Notes under the pieces: generated by a model
What the model was told of the DNA's origin: nothing
What the model saw: the letters and a program-made list of their open reading frames with translations, nothing else
The model's database searches: none
DNA from: Pseudopyrenochaeta lycopersici
Taxonomy: Eukaryota; Ascomycota; Dothideomycetes; Pleosporales; Pseudopyrenochaetaceae
DNA length: 64,000 bases
Reading direction: 5' to 3'
NCBI GenBank assembly: GCA_003313425.1
Contig: NHZP01000027.1
Location: 186,001 to 250,000 of the forward strand
Part shown: positions 45,407-58,884 of the stretch, one piece after another
Numbering within the stretch: the stretch's first letter is position 1
How the letters are laid out: each line of letters opens with the position of its first letter
Position numbers and translations under genes: made by a program

Positions 45407-46189
45407 ACTTACTTTATAATAGTAAAGTTTTCTAGTATGATTATAATATTTTACTACTCTTTTACTTTATTATAATAATACTATTAGATTATATATATAA
45501 CGTATATAACTTACTTAATAATATAGTCTATTACTTAAAATTAAAGTATATTAAGAAGTTATACCTTTATAGTACTAGGCCCTTTATATAGGCTATAGCT
45601 AATAAGTATATAGACTAAGACGTAGTAACTAAGACTTACCTACGCTGCGTGTAGAGTATTACTAACTAGAAGAAAAACTATAATAACCCTAAATACTATT
45701 ATTATAATTATTACGTTAAAAGTAACTATAGCGCTTATACTCTTATAAGTTTTAATCTATAGCTTACTTTAGGGGTGTTATTATTAATAAATATAAGTCC
45801 TTTATAAGCTTAATACCTGCTTAAACTACTTATATATTCTTTATAACTAATATATTACTACTATAACTACTACTACTTCCTCTTAAACTAATACTATAGT
45901 TATTATAACTAGCGTTAAGCTTACGCGCTACTAGCGCTAGTTTAATTTAGAGCTTACTAGCTACTACTACTACGCCGCCTATACTAGCACACCTATAAGT
46001 GTTACTACCTAAGTACTTACTACTTTACCTTAGTTTCTAAAGCTAATCTTCGTTAAATAGCGTAGGATTATAGCTGCCTTATAGCAGCTTATAGCCTACG
46101 CGGCCTATATAGTATACTAATATATTATTTATACTAAAAGTAAAAGCTAACATTTTTAAAAAGTACTCTTTTAAGTAATACTATTAAAA

Positions 46190-46340
46190 ATAATAGTAGT
46201 AGTAGTAAGAGTAGTAAGAGTAGAGGGAGTAGTAGAGGTAGAGAGTAAGAGAATAGAGGAAAAGAAGGAAAGAAGAATAATAGAGAAAGTAGTAAAGAAG
46301 AAAAAAAAGAAGATAATAGTAGAGGAAGTAATAGTACTCT
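46190..46340 (+). repeat. Purine-rich low-complexity stretch
   Basis: Almost pure A/G on the plus strand (AGTAGTAAGAGTAGAGGGAG, GAAGAAAAAAAAGAAG and similar). It lies within Gypsy C, whose coding strand is the complement. Confidence 0.7.
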
Positions 46341-49300
46341 TATCCTACGCTATAGAGGTACTACAGCCTATTATAATATAAGAGGTAGAGGTAAAAGTAA
46401 GAGTAGAAGTTAAAGCTGTAGTAGAGGTAAAAGTTTATGCTAAAGTTAAAATAGAGCTAGAGATTCTTTAAACTATAGAAGCTTTAGAAGTTCCTTATTA
46501 AGTCTTAGTAAGTAATAGTAGCGCCTTAAGCGTAGGTAATACTAAAAAGGAGATTAAGTCTAATACAAGTAATAAAGGTTAAGCAGTTTTAGTATTTTTT
46601 AAAGTTTTTCTTCTCTATTTTATAGATACTTATAAGCCTAAGGCTATAATAATAAATTCTATTTTTCTTTTTTAGACTTACTTCTCTTTAGCGCTTTAGT
46701 TATATAACTTATACTTTCTTTCTCTTTCTTAAGCGCGTAGCTTTTCTCTTTTATTTAAACTCTTAAACAAGATTATTTATATTTTTAAAATCTTATACTA
46801 AAGTCTAAGTATCTTAAGTCTTATTATAGCCTTTTTACTTTAGCTAGTACTATAGTTAGCCTTTCTTTATATATTCACTTTAGATCTTTTTAACTTCTTA
46901 GACTTCTTCTCCTTTAAGAGTAATATTAGGTAGCTAAGTATTTTCCTCTTCTTCTTACAAAGATTTTTAGTATTTAAAGAGTAAGATATAGAATATATTA
47001 TAAATATAGTAGTAAAGTAGTAGAATTAAGTAATATACTTATATTCTAACTACTTCTTATACTCTAAAGAGTCTAATAACCTACTAAATAGCTTTTTATT
47101 TAGTTAGTATGTTAAGTTAATATACTTAGTACTAAGTAATATAAGATCTCTTTAGTAGAATACTTTATCTTTATACTTTTTATTATAATATTAGCTTTAA
47201 TACTCTTATACTTTTATAAGTACTCTATAAGCGCAGTTCTTACGCTATATATACGCTTAACTCTATCTATTATATTAGGTATCGCCTCCTCTAGCTTACT
47301 ATCCTTAGGAGGTAAGGTAACTAGTAGGTACTTACTATATATAGTATAGAAAGGAGTTAATTTTGTTAACTTATAGACTAAATTATTATACATAAATTAC
47401 GCTGTACTTAAAAGCTTAACTTAGTTATCCTAAGCTGCTAATATAAAGATATAAAGGTACTATTTAAGTGTTTAATTCTAGTATTCTATTTGCCTATCTA
47501 TCTATAGATAGAAAGCTATACTTAGCTTACGCTTTACCTATAGTTAGTAGTAAATCTCTACCTAAAAGTTAAAAGTAAAGATAGAGCCTCTATCTAATAT
47601 AGTACCTTTCTATACTCTAAACTTTATAATTATATAGTTAAAGTAAGCATTTATAAACTATTTTATATCTTATATTTTTAAAGTATATATATAAAGTACT
47701 ATCTTTAAGAAGTAATTAATAATTATAAAGATTATATTAAATATATAACTTAAACTATTTTTTACTAAAAGTAACTTAGAAATAAAGTTTAGTATAACTT
47801 CCTTAAGTATATCTCTAAGAACTAGTAAAAGTACTAGCTTTCTATATTAACTATACTTTAGAGCTTTACTCTTTTAGTAAATAGTATATATTCTTACGTA
47901 CTTCTAAATATTATAACTAAGCGTTAGCTAATAGTATTGCCTTCTAATTAGCTTAAGCGTTCTAAGTACGCTAAAGTAGCTTACTATATATATATTATAG
48001 TTCTAGAATAAAATTTCTTACTTAATAGCTAGTTCTTTTAGAATATATATTCTACTATTATATCGTAAGACTTTTCTTTTATTAAGACGCTAAAAAGGCG
48101 CTCTTTTACTACTTTAAGTATAATCTACGTATATAGAGTTTATAATCTACTTCTAAGTAAAGGCGTCCTTTTACTATTATTAGTATAAAGTCCCTATCTA
48201 TATTTTAGACTCTACTATTATAGGTTTACTACTAACTAATACTCTAGCTAGTAAGTATAGTACGTATAGTATATATTCTATAGTACTAGTAGTTAGGACC
48301 TTTATAGTTCTATAAACTATAGTAATATCTATTTTATATATACTTACTAAGCTAAGCCTAGTTATAAATCTTTTTACTCTACTATACTTTACTCTTACTA
48401 GTAGTTTATTTTATAAGGTAGGTAATAACTAGGTTAGTAATAAGTTCTTATATATATAATCTACTATTTATAAAAGACTATCTATAAAGTTTATTTTCTT
48501 TAAGTAGTGCTTTACTTTAAAATTAAAAGCTCTTAGATAGATTACCTAATATACTTAATATAGGTTTAACTTCTATACTACGCGTATAGAGCGCAAGTTA
48601 TTATAGTTACTTAGGACCTATATAGTATACTACGTACTTTAAAGGTAATACTACTACTACTTAAAGCTATATATAATTACTAAGAGCTCTGAATTATATA
48701 TTTTATAAATTAGCTTAGTACTCTAAAGCTTCCTTAATATAAAGGTAATTAGATACTATTTTTTATCTTTCAATAACTATAATGGAATACCTAAGATAGT
48801 AAAAGTACATATATCTATCTCTACGCGTATTATAAGAGTAAAGTTAAAATAGCGTAAGATTAGCGTACTTAAAAAGCGCTCTTTAAGCTTCTTAAATTAC
48901 GTATTTATAGTATTATTCTAGTAAAAACCTTAATTACGTTTAGGTATATTAGTAAACAGAGCTATTTCTTAAGTATATCTCTTAATAAAATATCAATAGA
49001 AGTTAGTAAACCTAAAAAAAGACTAGAGTTCTTTGATATTTATAGGTAATGGCTATTAAGTAATAGTCTTAACACGCGCTAGATCTATATAGATTCTACG
49101 CGTTATAATAATAAACTTAAAGAAGTAAACTTTACTTAATATAAAAGTATACTTTTTAAAGTTAGTAAAGACTTCTACCTTTTATAAGGCTTTAAGTATA
49201 AAGTATACTACGCGCTAGTATATTATAATATCCTTACTATAGGTATAAATAAGTATATTATTAAAGTAAACTATATTAATATAGTCTAAATATTTACTAA

Positions 49301-51475
49301 GAGCCTTATTAATATAGGCTTAAAAGCTTACTAGGGCGTTAGTTAGCCTAAATAGTATAACTAAGTACTTAAAGTATCTATATTAAGTTTAAAAGGTAGT
49401 TTTCTACTTATTTCCTAATTAAATTTTTAAGTAGTAGTACGCATTATATAGATCTAAGGTAGTATAATAACGTGCGCCTAATAAGTAATCTAGTATCTCT
49501 CTAATTTATAGAAGTAGGTAATAATCTTAAATTATAATAGTATTTAATCCTTAATAGTTAATATAAAAGGAAAGCTTTCTATCTTTTTTAGGGATAAATA
49601 GTATAGAGGCTCTTATAGGACTTATACTATACTAAATCTAGCCTTTATATAGCGCGTCCTTTATATAGTTATAAAGTACCTTAACCTTATATATAAAGAG
49701 GTTATATAGTAGACTATAGAGTTTCTTTATTAGCTATAAGTAGGATAGTATAGTCTAAAGTCTTAAAATTTAGTAAAGCTTTTACTTTTTTATTATTAAA
49801 TATATTACTATAGCTAGCTAATACGTTAAAGATACACGCTTCTAGCGTAACACGTACTCTAAAGATATAAGTATTATACTTAAATTTTTTACTTATAACT
49901 TATAGTACTCTTAGAAAGTATATATTAGAGCTAGTTTACTCTATATCTTCTTAAAGCTACGTAGTAGTAATAAGCTTAATATTAGCTAAGGTATACTCTT
50001 AATACTATACTTAGGAGCTATAGTTAATATAAATATTCTACTATTATCAAAAGGGGTTACTAAGTAAGAAAGAAACGCCCTCCTTATCTACTCTATACGC
50101 TGTAACCTAAGCTTAGTAATTGACGCTATTATTATTAATTAAATGTACCTAAAGCTTATATACTATATAAGTGTTCTAATATTAGGCACTAATCTATCTT
50201 AGTTTTAGGAGCTCTACTCCTTTAAGTAGTAGTAGTTCTATCTTAATAGCTAGCTTCTAACTAATTAAGCTAATATTAGCTTAGGGGTTAAGAATAACTT
50301 AGAGTTCCTTCTTAGGGCTTATCTCTATAGCTGCGCTATACTTATACTTTATACTTAGTAAAATATTAATAGGTATATGCTTTACTATTCCTAGATTACT
50401 AGTAAGGCTTAACTTTCTCTTATCTAGTTAATACGTACTAGAAGGTAGTTTAGATTACTACTTTAGTACTTATTAGCGTAGTATCTAACCTTATTTTAAT
50501 TATAGTAAGTAACTTTACTTTTATCTTATAGTCTATAAAAAGGCTTATTTAGTTTATATTTTAGAGTACTTTCTTAAGATTTTCTCTTAAATATATTACG
50601 CGTATACTAATCTTACGTTAGTAAGGCTTAGCGTAAGTTCTACTTAAGTATATAGCTTAATACTATTAAATCCTCTCTAGCTATAGGAATTTAGTAGTAG
50701 TTAGTAGTAGCTCTTTATAATTTAGGCCTTAACTTTAAAAAAAGATACTAAACTCTCTATACTTTAGTATTAGGCGTAAGTTAATCTTTAATAATATTAA
50801 GGTAAGTTATAAAAGACTAAATAGTCTAGTCTTTCTACTATATAGCCTAAGCTTGCGCTATAGCTACTTTAAGGCTATAATTAATAAGGTTAGATAGTAA
50901 GTTAAGTATATACTACTTAAAGTATTCTTAGGTAAGTATTATTCTATTTACTTTAAATACGCGCGTATAGTATATATACTAAAGGTCTCTTAAGTCTCCT
51001 TTTAGGTACTATATAACTTAGATAACTTTATTATTATTAAAATAAAATTCTTATAGTAAGAGTTAAAAACTACTTTATATAAGTAAAAAAACTTATAATA
51101 TTCTTTTAAGTTCCTTCTTTAGTATTTAGATAGATCTCTAGGTTTAAGCGTACGTTTTATATATAAAGGTAGGGACGCGTTAAGTGCGCTCCTCTTACGC
51201 ATCTCTATAACCTAAACTTTAGGAGTTCTATCTACTAATAAGGCTAGAGTAAAGTTACGTTTAATACTTTCTAGCTATATAATTTCCTCTTTAATTACGC
51301 GTAGGCGTAGAAGCGCTTAGAGCTTATTACGCCTCTTTTTAGTAGCTAGGATACGCTTATTAAGCGTTAGAGGTGTACTAGTTCTTTATCTTATTATAGT
51401 TTAACTTTAATAAGAGGGTTAGGCGTCTTACTAGTAGAGTCGGCCGATTTACTAGATTACGTAGGAAGAACTATC

Positions 51476-51680
51476 TGTCACGAACACACCAGACCTAGCG
51501 GGGGACGACCCAGCGGAGGGCCCTCGGACCCATACCGGATAGAGCCCGGAAAGGCTTGGGACTATACTAGAGACGGGCTAGTATATAAATGAGAGCTACC
51601 CCCTTAGAGTAGAGGTTAAGGATTAGTCTTAATACTATCCCCTATTACTTAACCTCGACCTCTACTAACAGTCCCTAACA
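51476..51680 (+). repeat. 5' LTR of chromovirus B
   Basis: 205 bp, TGTCACGAACACACCAG ... CAGTCCCTAACA. Contains a TATATAAA box at 51582-51589. Confidence 0.95.
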
Positions 51681-51692
51681 ATTCTAATCCTT
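51582..51692 (+). promoter_or_regulatory. TATA box, probable transcript start and self-priming site of chromovirus B
   Basis: TATATAAA (51582-51589) is followed 36 nt later by AAGGATTAG (51618-51626), where the transcript should start. Three bases after the LTR end, CTAATCCTT (51684-51692) is its exact complement. No tRNA-type TGG primer-binding site is seen. This is the arrangement of self-priming Tf1/sushi-type Gypsy elements. Confidence 0.68.
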
Positions 51693-53275
51693 CTTACCCT
51701 AGGGGTAGCAGTCAAGAAACTCTCCTCTGAAGTACCGTCGAGAGCCCGGGGACAGCACGCCCACATCCTAATAGCAAAAGAAGAAAAAAAAAAGAGGAAG
51801 TATTATAGCAGGCACTCGCAGAAGACCTAGGAGCGACGCTAACCTAGAGCCTCCCTAAGGAAGTACCGAAGACGCCTAGAGAGACCTAGGGACATTAGAA
51901 GACCCCTAATAATTAAACACGTTAGACGCCCTAAACTAAAACCCCCGGGACTCTAACATAATAGGTACCCTGCGGTAAGGGTTAGGACTACCCCTAGACT
52001 AACGCACTTATAGTAGTGGACTTGACTAGGTTAGCGAAACCCTAACGGAGGTGTCTAGTGCCGCTAACGTCCTAGCGGAAACCTAACCTCTTTCCGCTAG
52101 GAAAAAGCTAACAACGGGAATCTTGAATGAAACGTTTATCTAAGGTCTATTAGCTAACCTCTTTAAGGCAGAAGAGACTAGAGCCTTAGAGGAAGCGATT
52201 AAAAAGCTGAAGGACTGAATTAATTACGCGTTATAAGCACTAGGGGTAGGACAGGCTGGGAAGCCACTAGAACCCCCCTAGCCCGCCTTTAATAAGGTAG
52301 AGAAGCTTATTAGGGCTCTAAACAGTGTACAACCTAAACTAAAAGTAGGATTAGAAACCCGAGCCCTATTGGTATAGTAGGTAGACTAATAGGTAAAGGA
52401 CGTCGAAACTGCCTTCGCGTACGCCTAGGTGCTAGAAGACATAGTGACCCGCACCTATTAGGCTCTGGGGACGATCCAGTATTACGTCTACTAAGAACTC
52501 CTCTAACAACGCATTAATAAAGGGAGTATTACTTTATAGGCTTACCTTAAATAGGAGGAACGTAAGCTAGTTTAAGATCCTATCCTTACCCGCTACAATA
52601 ACTACCTCCAGTTCTTTAACTTCGAGTGGCGGAGGGATAATAACGTTAACACCTTCCTCCTCTAGCTAGGGAAAAAGGAATCCCTTCTAACCTACAACTT
52701 CTTTAAGCTAGAGGATAGGGAGGACGACTATAAGCTAAAGATCGCCTTTATATAGTTAAGACTTCCGGAGGAATACTGCAGGGAGATTATGCGCACTGGG
52801 GTCCTTAAGACTATTAACTTATAGCCTAAGTTTAAAAGGGCCCTACGTAACGCAGAAACTGTAACTCGCGCTAATTGCTTCCTAGGGGATACCCGAAAAG
52901 CTACCGCTAAAGGCCCTTCTTAGGGCAAACGCCTAGCGTTAAACTCCTTCTCTAACCCGCAGAGGACTAGTAAGAAGTAAGATAACGGACTCTTAGAGAC
53001 AAACTACTCCTAAAGATCGCCCTATCTAAAGCCTACATAGAACCCGCTGCGGTACTAGGGGACGCCTGAAAACTCCTAGGACCTAGCTGAGCAGGGCACA
53101 ACTTAACCCTACTAGAAGAATCGTAATTAGGGAAACGCGAGAGGCGGAGCTAACAAACAAACTTGACCTAGGCCTTAATTAGGAAACGCAACGCCCTAGT
53201 CGCTAATCTGTCCTAACTGCTACTAGGGCCTAATACCTAGGGGAAAGCACTCTAGATAGCGATTAAAGTCTAGCT
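51693..53275 (+). pseudogene. Chromovirus B gag, RIP-mutated
   Basis: Plus-strand coding signal with TAG/TAA interruptions. Segments such as LFKAEETRALEEAIKKLKD (about 52150-52220, coiled-coil-like) and the capsid-like region about 52430-52850 can be followed in one frame. Near 53206-53260 a decayed zinc knuckle is visible (C-P-N-C ... G ... P-R-G-K-H). The start codon is not certain. Confidence 0.6.
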
Positions 53276-56200
53276 ACAGGTAGCTGATAGACTCCTGCTC
53301 CCCCTCTAAGCCCTATATAACTCGGGCGCGGAGATTAATATTGTATTAAGCGAGATTACCTAGCTTTACTTCCTGCCTAGAGTAAACTACTACTAGAAGC
53401 CTACGGTAAGCCTGGTTAACGATTAACTACTCCCACTAGGAGCCGCATACGATCTGTCTATCTAGTGCCAGGACTTAAAAGGCACAGTAAAACAGGTAGG
53501 CCTACAACCGTTTTAGTCTGCTAATATTAAAGGCTACGACCTTATCCTAGGATACCTATAGCTAAGGGAAGCTGATCCTAAGATTTAATTCTCTACAGGA
53601 GAATTTAAATAGTAGGCCGCGCGAGATACTGACTAGGTCTAAGTCGTTACTGCTGCGGACCTGTTAGGCGATGTTGGCCCTAGAGAGACAGCCTACATCC
53701 TCTACCTAGGAGCCCTAACCTGCAACACCCTAACTAGTAAGGCCGAAAGAGTAGTCTGAGAGGAGATGCGTTGGGTAACCACTGCGAATCTGTTAGAACC
53801 TGCTAAGCCTAGTAGAGATGTGGAATATGACGCAGAATGGTTCTATCGCTAGGGCTTGCTCTGGCTGCGAAACCTGGTCCTTGGTATCGCAGACTACCTA
53901 AAGGAGTGTGTCTGAAGGGAACCCTAGCTAGCCTGGCTGCCTGCAGAGACAGTATGGCGCGTAGTGTCCAGTATACGTAACGGGAACTCTAATTAGCGCG
54001 CTACCCTCCTGGTAGCACCCTATATCCTCCCTAGCCTAGCCGAGAAGGATGCCCTGCGGGTTAACTCTGCTAGGGACCGCCTGGACGAAGAGGAATTAAG
54101 GCACGTCCCCTAGAAGCTGCACTATAAGTAGCTCGCCTTCAGCAAGTATTAGATAGAGGTACTGCGCCCCTATAGGGAGTACGACCACGCGATTATATTA
54201 GAGGAGGGATAAAAAGTCCTAAACCTCCCTATTTATAACCTCTCGCGCTAAGAGCTAGACATCCTCTAGGAATACCTTGATACAGCGCAAGAGAAGGGAT
54301 AGATTTGGCCCAGCACGTCGCTAGCGGAGGCCCCAATCCTTTTTATACTAAAATCAGACAGAACGCTCTAGCTATACGTAGACTACTAAGGCCTAAATAA
54401 AGTAACTGTAAAGAACTAGTACCTAATCCCCCTCGTAAGCGAGATACTAGACCGCCTCTTAAAGGCGCAAATCTTTACGAAGTTAGATATCTGAGACGCC
54501 TATTACAGACTTCAGATTAAGGAGGGCGATAAGTAGAAAACAGCGTTTAAGACGCAGTACAGCTACTTTAAGTACCTTATTCTACCCTTTGGATTGTCTA
54601 ACGCGCTAGCGACCTTCTAGTCCTATATCTACAGAGCTCTTAGGGGGCTTATAGACCGCACTTGCGTAGTGTATCTAGACGACATACTAATCTACTTAGA
54701 GAATAAGAAAGATTACGACAGCTACGTGGAGGAGGTCTTAGACTAACTTGTGGAATAGGGCCTGTACTGCAAGGTAAGTAAGTGTGCCTTCTCTACTAGA
54801 TCTGTAGAATTCCTAGGGTTTATAGTAACCCTAGGAGGCGTAGTAATAGACCCTGTAAGGGTACAGACTATTAGAGAGTGGCTAGAACCCTAGGGCTACA
54901 AGGACATCTAAGTGTTCCTTAGGTTCGCTAACTTCTATTAAAGATTTATCTTTAACTACTCCGCTATAGTACGTCTGTTAGTAGACTATATAATAACTGC
55001 CTAGAACCTAGTAATAGACCTAAGTACGCCTCTTATAGGTAAGGCTACGAATAAGGCTGTAAAGAGTTGTAAGGGACCTACGAGATAGTACCGGCCGTAG
55101 GCGTGGCCTGACTACGTAAGGAACGCGTTCCTTACGCTGCGTTAGAAGTTCTTGGAAGCCCCTGTACTTCAGCACTTTAACCTAGTGGAACTAGTGATGG
55201 TTCTTACTAACGCTTTGGACTTTATAATAGCCGCTATCCTCTTATAACTGGCCTTAACTAGGTAGGTAACGGAGCGTTACTAGAAGCCTGTTGCGTTCTG
55301 GAGTAAGAAGTTCTCTAGACTATCCCTAAATTAGCATACCTATAATAAGGAGCTCTGCGCTATCGTAGAAGTATTCAGGACGTGGAGGCACTACCTCTAA
55401 CACACCCTAACAATAATCTGGGTACTCTCTGACTATAATAACCTCTAATACTTTATAATAATAAAGGAGCTCTCTCTTAAGTAGGCCTGATGGGCTGAGG
55501 AGCTAGCGGAATTTAACTTCGAAGTAGAGTACAAACTAGGACCTGAGAACCCTGCTAACAGGCCCTCTTAAAGGCCTGACTTTGCGTAAGGACTCCTAGC
55601 GAGAGAACCTTAAGCGTTAAGGGGTGCGATGCTCTCTACGCTTTAATAAAAGCTTTAATAGTAGACATCTTAAGAGTCTATAGCTCTAACCGCCCCGCAG
55701 GTAGCACGGGAACTACACCTCCTTAGGGACGGAACCTAGCTAGGTCCGCGTTGACTCCTAAAAGAGAATCTACCTGCCTAGGAATTCCCTGATAAGCAGT
55801 TAGTTATTAGCGATGCGTTGCCTGTCCCTGCCTGTAGCTAAACCACAGGCGATGAAGCTGGCACGGAGGGAAACCTACAAGCTAGGCTATCGTACTTACT
55901 GGCTACTAAAGGGCTTTTGCGCAGCCTAGGGTTCTGAGTAATGGTACCTAACTACCTCGCGGTAGTAGCTACGCAGGAAGAGTCTACCTACGCCTTAGAA
56001 GTTCTAGGATGCCTCCTTAAACACGTCTAGCTAGTGCAAGCATAGGATTAGGCCTGTCCTAGCTTTGCGGCGCTAGCAGGTCAGGACACGGGCGAAGCGA
56101 GGAAGGAGGCTAGCACTTAGGAAGTCGACCCTAAAGGCCTCCTGCGCAGGAGCAGGAAAGTGTGGATTCCTAAGGACGCCTTACTCCGCGCGAACATACT

Positions 56201-57535
56201 CTAGAGGAACTATAATAACCCTATAGGAGGGTATTATAGGGTAGATAAAACTACTAAGGTCCTCTGAAGAAAATACTTTTAGCCCTGCCTTAGGAAAGAT
56301 GCCTAGAAGTATATTAGCTAGTGCTTGTAGTGCTAGCTAAATAAGATCCAGAGACACAAGCCCTAGGGCCTGTTATTACTACTACCCCTTCCTAAGATAG
56401 TATAGAGGCACTACTCCCTAGACTTTGTTACGGACCTATTAAAGTCAGCGGACGACAAGGGGAACAAGTACGACGCTATACTAGTACTAGTAGATCGCTT
56501 TATAAAATATGTCTGGTACCTGCCTATAATAAAGATAATCACGTCCTAGCAGGTGGTAGAGTTGCTGCTAAAATAATGCTTCCTTAAGTAGGGGCTACTA
56601 GACACCCTTCTATTAGATTAAGGGTTAGTATTTACAAGCCAGTTCTAGTCAGATATTTATTACTACCTTAAAATTAAACACAGGCTTAGTACTGCTTTCT
56701 ACCCCTAAACAGATAGGTAAACTGAACGCTAGAACTAGGAACTAGAGACCTACCTCCGCATCTATATAAACTACCAGTAAGATAACTAGGTGGAGCTACT
56801 ACCCTACGCGGAGTACGCCTACAACTCAAAAAACTACTCAGCACACAGCGTGAGCCCTATTAAGGCGGCGTTTAGGACAGACCTAAAGGGATTTGATAGA
56901 ATCCCTAACAGCTACTAGCTCCGTAAACCGCCTCTAACCTAGGAGGGTTCCGCAGGAGCACTGGAACTCAGGCAGCAAGTTAGCAACAGACTAAACAAAT
57001 AGCACTAACGATAGGAGGAGGCAAGGGCACGCCTAGAAAAGGCGCAGTAAAGTAATGTAAAGTAGTACAATGCGAAACGGTCTAACTAACACTTCTCTGT
57101 CGGAGACCTAGTGCTGTTACAGGCGAAGAACATAGTAACCTTAAGACCCTTAAAGAAGTTCGCGGCAAGACACCTAGGGCCGTTCTATATTAAAGAGTGT
57201 ATTAGTAAGCTAGTATACAGGCTCGCCCTCCTGCTATTAATAGCGCGAATTTACTCTGTCTTCTACGTATCCCTATTAGAGCCCTAGGTAGAACCCCTAA
57301 CATAGGGAGAGTTCTGACTAGGCCCTGTCCAGGACCTAGTAGACGCCCCTATAGGAGATTAATATAAAGTAGAAGAAATCCTAGATTACAGGGAAACTCT
57401 TATAAGGGGGCGCGAGCTTAAGGTGAAGTAGCTAGGTTAGAGCATTAAAGAGGCGACCTAGGAGCTAGAGGAGAATCTCAACTACTATAACAAACTCCTA
57501 CAAGACTACCTAGCATCCCTAGAGCGCAACCCCTA
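53276..57535 (+). pseudogene. Chromovirus B pol: protease, RT, RNase H, integrase, chromodomain
   Basis: Domain order is that of Ty3/Gypsy. Protease near 53310: A-L-Y-N-S-G-A-E-I-N-I-V, the active-site DSG mutated to NSG. Reverse transcriptase about 54330-54900 with intact TCVVYLDDILIY (YLDD at 54672-54683) and CAFSTRSVEFLGFIV. RNase H about 54990-55600, ending in the tether EFNFEVEYKLGPENPANRPS. Integrase about 56150-57050, with YSLDFVTDLLKSADDKG and ILVLVDRFIKYVWYLP around the first catalytic Asp. The chromodomain at about 57356-57535 reads YKVEEILDYRETLIRGRELK, then a WxG-type segment with Trp changed to stop, and ends at TAA. Chromodomains target integration to heterochromatin marks, which fits its place in a repeat island. 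Many TAG/TAA stops; not expressible. Confidence 0.85.
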
Positions 57536-57688
57536 AGCACCTCTTAGAAGATAACTAGAACGATAACAGGGCTGGCCCTAGAAGAAGCTTAGAAGAGAAT
57601 AGGAAGATATTTATAATATTACTATATACCTATAAACTAAACTAATACACCCTGCACAAGGCCTACTAGAAACACGCCCCAAACCTAT

Positions 57689-58884
57689 TCAGTCCTCTAT
57701 CTCTACGTTACTACCTCTACGCTAACCAGCATCCGCCTAACGCAGGCGATTAGAATAACGCGACGCATAACTACTAGTAGGAGGACTAGTAAAGGGCGAG
57801 AGACTACTACAAAAGACCTTGTCAAACGCATTTATAAGAATAAGACTCAAGGGCGACTCTGTAGAACGAAGGGCAGCTTAAGGGCGGGCAGACTGAGCGC
57901 TAGAGGAAACGGAAGGCTAAAAGGAAGGCAACATAGAGGCATTATAATCCTGCTTAGGACCTGACGTAGCTACAATCCTAAGCGCTAAAGCCTAGCTACC
58001 AACAGAACTACTAAAGGTGGAAGGTAAACCTAAACGAATAGACTTCTTAACAGGCGAAGGGGTAAAGGGCAAACTAACGTTAGACTTAGCAGGAATGTTA
58101 GTTCTATAATAGTACTAGCGACGCTTATAGTTACTACAATGCCCAGTAGACTAAAAGTTGCGCTCAATGCCTTTATCCATAACTATATTTTCTGGGCGCT
58201 TTAAACCAGACGTACTAATTCCTAACTACATATATTAGCTATATATTACTAAAGGAAGCAGTAAGAAAGTTACTTTGTATTGCTTAACGTTTAACTCTTA
58301 AGACACCTAGCGGGCCTTCTTAAACTTAATCTCTCCCCTAGGATAGGAATAAACAAGGCAATTATAGGCCTGCGATACAGTAGAGAAGGCCTAACGCAAC
58401 TCCACAGCATAATTGTAAGCACGCGTCTAGGCAAGCGTAACACGATCGTTAATAACAAAGATCTTAGACAGCGAATCCCTGGGTTAAAGACGGGACAAGG
58501 CCGTATTAGTTTTGTGATTCGTAACTGTAATTAGCTAGTTAAGCAAATTGACAGCACGCTGAAACGAAGGTTTAATCTAGGAGACCTGTCAGCCAAACCT
58601 AGAAGTAAGGGCAAGTTACTTACCTTAATATAACCCCCCTTCTTCTAGGAGGAACAATAGCTACATATACTAAAGTTATTCTTACAGACATAATAGCCTT
58701 CGCCTAAGCGAAACGTGCGAAACATGCCCTAAACTGTGCCGTTGGGGTCCCCGCAGGACACCGTAGAGAGAGCGGAGATGTAGGCCTTGCACTAAAACTA
58801 AGTAAGCGATAGCTGCAGCTGCATGTTACTAGGCAAACTGTAGATGTGACTAGGAAGAGGCGCGTTACTCACGCTGGTTGGCAT
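57689..58884 (-). pseudogene. Antisense spliced gene inside chromovirus B, unknown function
   Basis: On the minus strand, between the pol stop and the 3' LTR, a coding signal starts at ATG 58884 (MPTSVSNAPLPSHIYSLPSN). Exon 1 is 58884-58624 (87 codons); a canonical 47-nt intron follows (58623-58577: GTAAGT, CTGAC branch, CTCCTAG); exon 2 is 58576-57689 (296 codons). Joining them keeps one frame of 382 codons ending at TGA. The frame holds 19 premature stops, all TAG or TAA, none TGA, as expected when CAG/CAA/TGG codons are hit by RIP. Exon 1 encodes a cysteine-rich region (YYVCKNNFSICSYCSS), possibly metal-binding. Exon 2 has a conserved-looking AYNYAVELR segment and a basic Ser/Pro-rich C-terminus (PFTPSPVKKSIRLGLPSTFS). 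No family recognised. It converges tail-to-tail with pol, 153 bp apart. Antisense extra frames are known in plant Tat/Ogre Gypsy elements; I do not recall a spliced one in fungal chromoviruses. Confidence 0.65.
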
